A stretch of 64,000 bases of DNA from JANMDU01 sp031375105 (GTDB taxonomy: Bacteria > Pseudomonadota > Gammaproteobacteria > Burkholderiales > Burkholderiaceae_C), in the NCBI GenBank assembly GCA_031375105.1, contig JANMHJ010000031.1, positions 1 to 64,000 on the forward strand. The letters run 5' to 3'. The position numbers and the translations under genes are program-made. Positions 58,937-64,000 of the stretch are shown here, piece by piece. The stretch's first letter is position 1, and the number at the start of each line of letters is the position of its first letter. The notes beneath the pieces are model-generated. The model had not been told where the DNA came from, did no database searches, and saw only the letters and a list, made by a program, of their open reading frames with translations.

Positions 58937-60264
58937 CCAATGACTCCTTCAAAAAATATTTTCCATTGATTTTGCGTGACCGCAGAACGCAGCCAGTACT
59001 GCCGTTTGATCGGGCCAGAGACTGCACCTGTCGGTATTTCAGAAAACGTGACCACCATGGTAGCACTTTGGGCGCTCTCAGCCCAATGCAAGACGGCCAC
59101 ATCTTTCAATTCATTGCCGCGTTTTTTGGCCACTTCTTGGCTCACGATGCCACGCCAATCGGCCAGGTTTTTGCCATAGCTGTTGAAATCGGCCGTGTAC
59201 ATCGCCATGGTGCGATCCAAATCACCCGCCATTTTTGCGCTGCGCCAACTGGCAAAAGCACGGTCAAACGCAGCCACATCGGCATGGCTCTGCGCTGGAT
59301 TGACCCATTCAAGCTTGGGCAAGATCACCACCGGCGTAGTGCGGATTTCTACGCGCTTCAAGATATCTTGCAAATCGGGGTTGGAAACGGCTACGCAGCC
59401 ATCTGTGGCTTTCGGGGCACGGGCAAACTGCGCTTGCGGCACGCCATGAAGCCATATGCCGCTGCCGGTTTTGCCACGGCGCATGTCATACGGATTGGGG
59501 TAATTGATGGGCAATGCGCCTGCGCCATACAAATCTTTGAGGGAGTTGGGGTCGAGCGTGTTGGTGACGTAATAAATGCCCAGCGGCGTTTTGAGATCAC
59601 CTTCGATGCTTTTTTCGATGCCCATTTTGCCGACGGAAGCGTAGTAATCGGCCACAAGTTTGAGGCCTTGGGGGCTGTTTTCAAACAGATACACGCGGCC
59701 TCGGCTGGCATCGATGGCGATGGCGTGTTTGTTACGAGCAGACAGCCTCACAAAATTGCTAGGCACCATGCCTGGCGCAGGCCGCTCGCGCAAGGCGCGA
59801 ATGCGCAAGAGCGACTCTTCCCGAAGATCAGTAAGCACGCCCGGTGCCGCACGCACGGTGGCTTCGGGCACATCGCCCACCGCGCGGATCGGTTGCGTTT
59901 GCGCCATCAACAAATCGCCGTACACCAGCTGGGCGAGTGCAAAGTTGGGGTGATCGGTGACCAACTTCTCGGCCAGCTTCAAGGCATCGCGGCTTTTACT
60001 CTGGCCAATCAACTGGTAAATCTGTATCAGGCGCGCTTCAGCTTGCAGGCCTTGGTCTGCTTTTGCTTTGGCGCCTTGTTTGCGTTGGCCGCTGCTGGCA
60101 AATGCAACGCCAGAGCCAGCCAACAAGGCCGTTGGTGTGGCAAGTTTCCTCTTACGAGACTTCTGCGCGGCCGCCTCAGCCGGAGACAGCCACACCGCCA
60201 GCAAGCACAGCGCCAAGCAGGCCAGCAGGTGTCGGGTCAAGGGGAGGAGCAAGGAAAAAAGCAT
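58933..60264 (-). CDS. L,D-transpeptidase (YkuD) with C-terminal NTF2-like domain, 443 aa
   Basis: Exported enzyme forming 3-3 crosslinks in, or attaching proteins to, peptidoglycan. The signal peptide at residues ~10-30 (LLACLALCLLAVWL) is followed by a TPR-like helical region (~70-130) and the YkuD domain (~170-300). The catalytic motif is IWLHGVPQ ... TDGCVAVSNPDLQ, with the nucleophile in GCVAVSN. The end, ~330-443 (FDRAFASWRSAKMAGDLDRTMAMY), is an NTF2-like domain resembling that of the next gene. Adjacent on the same strand as ppiA. Confidence 0.9.
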   Translation of the reverse strand: MLFSLLLPLTRHLLACLALCLLAVWLSPAEAAAQKSRKRKLATPTALLAGSGVAFASSGQRKQGAKAKADQGLQAEARLIQIYQLIGQSKSRDALKLAEKLVTDHPNFALAQLVYGDLLMAQTQPIRAVGDVPEATVRAAPGVLTDLREESLLRIRALRERPAPGMVPSNFVRLSARNKHAIAIDASRGRVYLFENSPQGLKLVADYYASVGKMGIEKSIEGDLKTPLGIYYVTNTLDPNSLKDLYGAGALPINYPNPYDMRRGKTGSGIWLHGVPQAQFARAPKATDGCVAVSNPDLQDILKRVEIRTTPVVILPKLEWVNPAQSHADVAAFDRAFASWRSAKMAGDLDRTMAMYTADFNSYGKNLADWRGIVSQEVAKKRGNELKDVAVLHWAESAQSATMVVTFSEIPTGAVSGPIKRQYWLRSAVTQNQWKIFFEGVIG

Positions 60265-60396
60265 CGATCAACTAGGCAGGCCGCATCAAGCATGGAAGCA
60301 AGGTTCGCCATCGAATGGGAAGACAACACACATCAAACACATGGCGGACGATCAGAACAACGCGAATGTTGTGCGCCCAGCCGCCTCAAAAAACGC

Positions 60397-61446
60397 TTAG
60401 CCGCCTGTGGCTTCGCGCACGATCACCCAGCGGTTGTCCATGCGGGCCAGCTCCAAAGTCTTGCGGCTGTTCACCGAGAGACTGTCGGCATCGTAATCTT
60501 GCTTGAAACGGGCGGTGGCTTTCGCACCATTGATCTTGATGTCAAGATTGCTGACCTGCACGCTGATCTTGCTCTTGCCCAGAATGCGCTTCTTGCGCTC
60601 TTCTTCCCAGGTTTTGCGGCCACCGGGGGCATCAAAATCTTTGCCATAAGCGCCTAGGTAGGCAGACATGTCGCGGCGGCTCCAAGCGCTGGCCCAGGCT
60701 TGCACGGCGGCACGCACTTCGTCTTCATTGCCTGCGGCGGCAGCGGGCGCGGCGGATGCGGCGGGTGTTGATGGCGCTGCGCTTGCAGCCGGCTTAACTG
60801 CCGTTGTGGCGGCAGGCGCGGCTGGCGCAGCAGGTGCAGCGGCAACGACGGCTGGCGTCGCTGGCTTAGCCGGAGTGGCTGCTGCCAATGGCGGGATAGC
60901 ACCCGCAGCAGGACGCGTGCGAATGTTGGGCGTGAACAAATCGCGGATCAGGCCGAGCTTGGGTTGAATGCCGGTGTTGCTGCCATCGAGCTGCAAGGCT
61001 TTGCTGTAGGCTTGGCTAGCTAGCTTTGCATACACATCGCCCAAATTCTCATGCGCAGTGGCATAACTGGGGTTGGTGCGGATGGCCATTTCGAGTGCGG
61101 CGCGGGCTTTGTCAAATTGACCTTGCCCCGCTTGCAACACGGCGAGGTTGTTATAGGGCTCGGGCAGCTCGGGGTAGTCTTCAATCAGCTTGGTGAACAT
61201 GATGATCGCATCTTGCGGCTTGCCCTGCTCGGTCAAAATCACGCCTTTCAAGAAGCGCATTTGTGGATCTTTGGGCTTTCCTGCCAAAAACTGATCAGCC
61301 TTGGCCGTGGCTTCTGGGTATTGGCCTGCACGCATCAGGCGGTTGACCTCGGCATAGTCGGCAAAAGCCAAGCTGCTGAACAGCAAACCCAGCGCCAACA
61401 CGGTTCCTGTGATGATCTTGGGGGCGAAACTCGTAGGCAAACGCAT
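60397..61446 (-). CDS. TPR protein with NTF2/SnoaL-like domain, 349 aa
   Basis: From ATG 61446 (GAGAGG upstream) a signal peptide (TVLALGLLFSSLAFADYAE) precedes tetratricopeptide repeats at ~30-150 (LMRAGQYPEATAKADQFL, PYNNLAVLQAGQGQFDKAR, ATAHENLGDVYAKLASQAY). A long Ala/Pro-rich linker (~165-235) and an NTF2-like domain (EVRAAVQAWASAWSRRDMSAYL) follow. It shares the last domain with the L,D-transpeptidase upstream of ppiA, suggesting a common cell-envelope role (inference). Confidence 0.88.
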   Translation of the reverse strand: MRLPTSFAPKIITGTVLALGLLFSSLAFADYAEVNRLMRAGQYPEATAKADQFLAGKPKDPQMRFLKGVILTEQGKPQDAIIMFTKLIEDYPELPEPYNNLAVLQAGQGQFDKARAALEMAIRTNPSYATAHENLGDVYAKLASQAYSKALQLDGSNTGIQPKLGLIRDLFTPNIRTRPAAGAIPPLAAATPAKPATPAVVAAAPAAPAAPAATTAVKPAASAAPSTPAASAAPAAAAGNEDEVRAAVQAWASAWSRRDMSAYLGAYGKDFDAPGGRKTWEEERKKRILGKSKISVQVSNLDIKINGAKATARFKQDYDADSLSVNSRKTLELARMDNRWVIVREATGG

Positions 61447-61584
61447 AATACCTCTCATGGACAGGCGCAAACGGCCAGTTATATACTGCTGGAATTAACT
61501 CGTCAGATTGTACTGGCTGTGCAGTTCAATTTGTATAGCGAGCTGACTTAACTACGGCTGCACCCGCAACCCAACAAAAACACC

Positions 61585-62994
61585 ATGGCTTTGAAGATTT
61601 ACAACACGTTGTCACGCAGCGTGGAGACTTTTGTTCCCCTCCAACCCGGCAAGGTCAGCATGTATGTGTGCGGCATCACCGTGTATGACCTGTGCCACAT
61701 CGGCCATGCCCGCTCGGCCATGGCCTTTGACGTGATCCAGCGCTGGCTGCGCGCCAGTGGTTTTGATGTCACCTACGTCAAAAACATCACCGATATTGAA
61801 GACAAAATCATTGCCCGTGCGGTGAAAAACGGCGAAACTATTCGTCAGCTTACTGATCGCATGATCACTGAGATGTATCGCGATTTCGATGCGATGGGCA
61901 TCCAGCGCCCGGATCACGACCCACGCGCCACCGATTTCGTGCCGCAAATGCTCTCTATCGTGGACAAACTGGAGCAAAACGGCTTGGCCTATCGCGCCCC
62001 GAGTGGCGATGTGAACTTCGCCGTGCGCAAATTTCAGGGCTATGGCAAATTGAGCGGCAAATCGCTCGACGAGTTGCATGCCGGCGAGCGCGTGGCTGTA
62101 CTCGATGGCAAAGACGATCCACTGGATTTCGTACTCTGGAAATCAGCCAAAGCGGATGAGCCGCCCGAGGCGAAATGGGATGGCGCTTATGGCACAGGAA
62201 GCGGCACCTATGGCGCTGGCCGCCCCGGCTGGCATATCGAATGCTCGGCCATGGCTTGTGCTTTGCTGGGGGAAAGCTTTGATATTCACGGCGGCGGGGC
62301 TGATTTGCAGTTCCCTCACCATGAAAACGAAATCGCGCAAAGCGAAGGCGCTTTTGGTAAACCCATGGCCAAGTATTGGGTGCACAACGGCTTTGTCAAC
62401 ATTGACAACGAAAAAATGTCCAAGTCCTTGGGCAATTTCTTCACGATCCGTGATGTATTGCAAAAATTCGATGCCGAAACCATCCGTTTCTTCCTGCTGC
62501 GCACGCATTACCGAAGCGGCCTGAACTATTCGGATGTGCATCTGGAAGATGCCCGCGCCTCCTTGAAGCGCCTCTACACTGCTCTCGATTTAGTAGCACC
62601 CAGCGCAGATTCCATAAGGGCGAGTATTGATTTTGGCCATGAGTATGCAGCCAGATTCCAAGCCGCGATGGACAATGACTTTGCCACGCCCGAAGCGGTG
62701 GCGGTGTTGTTTGATTTAGCGGCGGAGGTCAACCGCAGCAAGTCTGCCGAGCTGTCTGGCTTGCTGCAAAAATTGGGCGGCTTGCTGGGCATTTTGCAAG
62801 GTTCGCCACAAGCGTTTTTGCAATCGGGCGCAGTTTTGAATGATGCAGCGATTCAAGTCAAAATTGCTGAGCGTGCAGCGGCCAAAGCGGCTAAGAATTT
62901 CGCCTTGGCGGATCAAATCCGCAAAGATTTGGCTGCGCAAGGCATTGTGCTCAAAGACAGCCCGCAGGGCACGAGCTGGGAAGCTGCGGCATGA
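61585..62994 (+). CDS. cysS: cysteinyl-tRNA synthetase, 469 aa
   Basis: Class I synthetase. The zinc cysteine is in YVCGITVYD (~30), HIGHARSAMAFD is the HIGH motif, GWHIECSAMA, HGGGADLQFPHHENE and DNEKMSKSLGNF give the zinc and KMSKS motifs. A repeat copy (62581-62625) encodes LDLVAPSADSIRAS in the helical region after the catalytic core. The N-terminus MALKIYNTLSRSVETF is normal. Confidence 0.97.
   Translation: MALKIYNTLSRSVETFVPLQPGKVSMYVCGITVYDLCHIGHARSAMAFDVIQRWLRASGFDVTYVKNITDIEDKIIARAVKNGETIRQLTDRMITEMYRDFDAMGIQRPDHDPRATDFVPQMLSIVDKLEQNGLAYRAPSGDVNFAVRKFQGYGKLSGKSLDELHAGERVAVLDGKDDPLDFVLWKSAKADEPPEAKWDGAYGTGSGTYGAGRPGWHIECSAMACALLGESFDIHGGGADLQFPHHENEIAQSEGAFGKPMAKYWVHNGFVNIDNEKMSKSLGNFFTIRDVLQKFDAETIRFFLLRTHYRSGLNYSDVHLEDARASLKRLYTALDLVAPSADSIRASIDFGHEYAARFQAAMDNDFATPEAVAVLFDLAAEVNRSKSAELSGLLQKLGGLLGILQGSPQAFLQSGAVLNDAAIQVKIAERAAAKAAKNFALADQIRKDLAAQGIVLKDSPQGTSWEAAA
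62581..62625 (+). repeat. 49-bp dispersed repeat, copy 14, inside cysS
   Basis: TTAGTAGCACCCAGCGCAG and ATTCCATAAGGGCG match the consensus in sense with the gene; read as LVAPSADSIRA. Confidence 0.75.
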
Positions 62995-63011
62995 GTTTTT
63001 TAAGCATTTTC

Positions 63012-63060
63012 GGCATATCGCTGTTGAATTATCTGCGTAGGCTGCTATGAAAAATGTAGC
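63012..63060 (-). repeat. 49-bp dispersed repeat, copy 15, spanning a gene start
   Basis: Reverse-oriented: GCTACATTTTTCATAGCA, GCCTACGCAG, ATAATTCAACAGCG. The ATG of the downstream glycosylase (63047) lies inside it. Confidence 0.75.
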
Positions 63061-63691
63061 GCCCAATATCGAGATACCCGGCTATTGGCAGGATGCCTGT
63101 GCGCATTTGGTGAAAAAAGATCGGGTGATGCGCAAGCTGATCCCGCAGTTTGGTGATGCCTGTTTGCAAAGCCGAGGCGACCCATTTGTCACGCTGGCTC
63201 GGTCAGTGGTCGGCCAGCAGATCAGCGTGGCGGCGGCGCAGACGATTTGGGATCGGTTTGCAAAACTTGCCAAACCGAAACTCACACCTGCGAAAGTGCT
63301 CAAACTAAAGGTGGACGACATGCGAGCCTGCGGCTTGTCGGCTCGCAAAATTGAGTATTTGGTGGATTTAGCGCTGCATTTCGACAGCGGCGCGCTGCAC
63401 GTGAACCAATGGGATGGCATGGAAGACGAGGCGATCATTGCCGAGCTGGTGGCCATTCGCGGCATTGGCCGCTGGACGGCGGAGATGTTTCTCATCTTCC
63501 ATCTGCTGCGTGCAGACGTGCTCCCGCTCGACGATATTGGCCTGCAGCGCGGCATCAGTGAAAACTATTTCTCAGGCGAGGCCGTGAGCCGCTCTGAAAT
63601 CAAAGAAGTCGCCGCGGCTTGGAAACCCTATTGCAGCGTGGCGACTTGGTATCTCTGGCGCTCGCTAGATCCACTGCCTGTGGCTTATTGA
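63047..63691 (+). CDS. DNA-3-methyladenine glycosylase II, AlkA-type, 214 aa
   Basis: Base-excision repair enzyme removing alkylated purines. The helix-hairpin-helix plus GPD region is seen as LVAIRGIGRWTAEMFLIFHLLRADVLPLDDIGLQRG, with the catalytic aspartate in LPLDDIG (~165). The N-terminal PFVTLARSVVGQQISVAAAQTIW is typical. Shorter than Escherichia coli AlkA because the N-terminal beta domain is absent, as in many bacterial homologues. The start codon and upstream leader fall within a repeat copy. Confidence 0.92.
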   Translation: MKNVAPNIEIPGYWQDACAHLVKKDRVMRKLIPQFGDACLQSRGDPFVTLARSVVGQQISVAAAQTIWDRFAKLAKPKLTPAKVLKLKVDDMRACGLSARKIEYLVDLALHFDSGALHVNQWDGMEDEAIIAELVAIRGIGRWTAEMFLIFHLLRADVLPLDDIGLQRGISENYFSGEAVSRSEIKEVAAAWKPYCSVATWYLWRSLDPLPVAY

Positions 63692-63694
63692 TGC

Positions 63695-64000
63695 CTAAGC
63701 CTTGGCAGATTTCGCCGTTGCCAGTGGCAAGAACAAACTCAGAGGTGAATCCGGCAGTGCCACAAAGCCGTGATGCGCATAAAAGGCAGCAGCATACGCA
63801 TCTTTTGCATCTACCAGCAAGGCGTAAGCTGCAATCTCAGAGCGCAGCGAGCGATCCAGCGCATCTGCAAGCAACGCTCCACCTAAGCCCTGCCCTTTGT
63901 AGGCTTGATCCACGGCCAAGCGCCCCATGCGTACGGCAGGCACGGTGGGGTACCGCGGCAGTTTTTCCGTCGCAGAAGCGGGCAATTCATTGAGCAAAAC
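63695..64000 (-). CDS. GNAT acetyltransferase, C-terminal part (cut by window edge)
   Basis: The frame is open to the window end and lacks its start. FLLNELPASATEKLPRYP-like opening, then VPAVRMGRLAVDQAYKGQGLGGALL (acetyl-CoA loop) and AYALLVDAKDAYAAAFYAHHGFVALPD are typical of the GNAT toxins of type II toxin-antitoxin pairs (TacT/AtaT-like). Whether a DUF1778-type antitoxin gene lies upstream cannot be seen. Confidence 0.85.
   Translation of the reverse strand, partial: VLLNELPASATEKLPRYPTVPAVRMGRLAVDQAYKGQGLGGALLADALDRSLRSEIAAYALLVDAKDAYAAAFYAHHGFVALPDSPLSLFLPLATAKSAKA

Overview
The window is chromosomal DNA from a betaproteobacterium, most likely a Burkholderiales member close to Comamonadaceae. 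The neighbourhoods prfB/kdsA/eno/ftsB, proS-rppH-CNP1-like-proB-obgE-rpmA-rplU and iscRSUA-hscBA-fdx are typical of that order, as are the Bug-family binding protein, the CNP1-like protein and the moderate GC content with local AT-rich patches. No rRNA, tRNA, CRISPR array, prophage or complete insertion sequence was seen. The species cannot be named from this sequence.

Layout. 1-4243: end of prfB, a VapBC-type toxin-antitoxin pair, kdsA, a DUF1330 gene, enolase and ftsB. 4244-12465: a MAPEG protein, glycerate kinase, a PAS sensor, a dehydrogenase, a Bug binding protein, rlmD and dut. 12687-17226: coaBC, an AbrB/PIN toxin-antitoxin pair, a GNAT enzyme, dnaQ and a degenerate GGDEF protein. 17303-22840: an accessory island of seven co-directional genes next to fdx. 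22838-29164: the complete isc operon and a low-molecular-weight phosphatase. 29165-35165: small enzymes and a sensor kinase/response regulator pair. 35310-38600: prmC, slyD-like, grxD, a PrlF/YhaV pair and a decayed grxD copy. 38636-43559: a lipoprotein, a lytic transglycosylase, a DUF418 protein and proS. 43703-49783: rppH, CNP1-like, proB, obgE, rpmA, an unusual extended rplU, rlmB and a lipoprotein. 49811-64000: a two-gene chromate transporter, a YgiQ radical SAM protein, another VapBC pair, mtfA-like, lpxH, two cyclophilins, an L,D-transpeptidase, a TPR protein, cysS, a DNA glycosylase and a partial GNAT gene.

The best candidate for an undescribed system is the 5.5-kb island. It encodes a WYL regulator, a small protein that looks like the isolated FtsZ C-terminal domain behind a Tat-like signal, an unrecognised 281-residue protein, a 56-residue protein with a strong ribosome binding site, a PD-(D/E)XK nuclease-like protein, a Cas4-like plus DEDD-exonuclease-like DUF2779 protein, and a 97-residue protein. 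A 7-5-7 palindrome sits between the regulator gene and the rest. The island is bracketed by a ~190-bp direct repeat of the fdx 3' end. The PrlF/YhaV pair is bracketed in the same way by grxD and a decayed copy of the grxD 3' part, so the two modules may have entered by the same route.

The second theme is a ~49-bp dispersed repeat (core TAGCACTCTGCGCAG, tail ATAAGGGCT), with about 17 copies in 64 kb. About half lie inside or across the starts of protein-coding genes, nearly always in one reading frame per strand. In one gene it encodes the core of a signal peptide, and in another it contributes the start codon and signal peptide. Four type II toxin-antitoxin pairs, a GC/A-rich inverted-repeat element and an L21 ribosomal protein with a helix-hairpin-helix extension are further unusual points.
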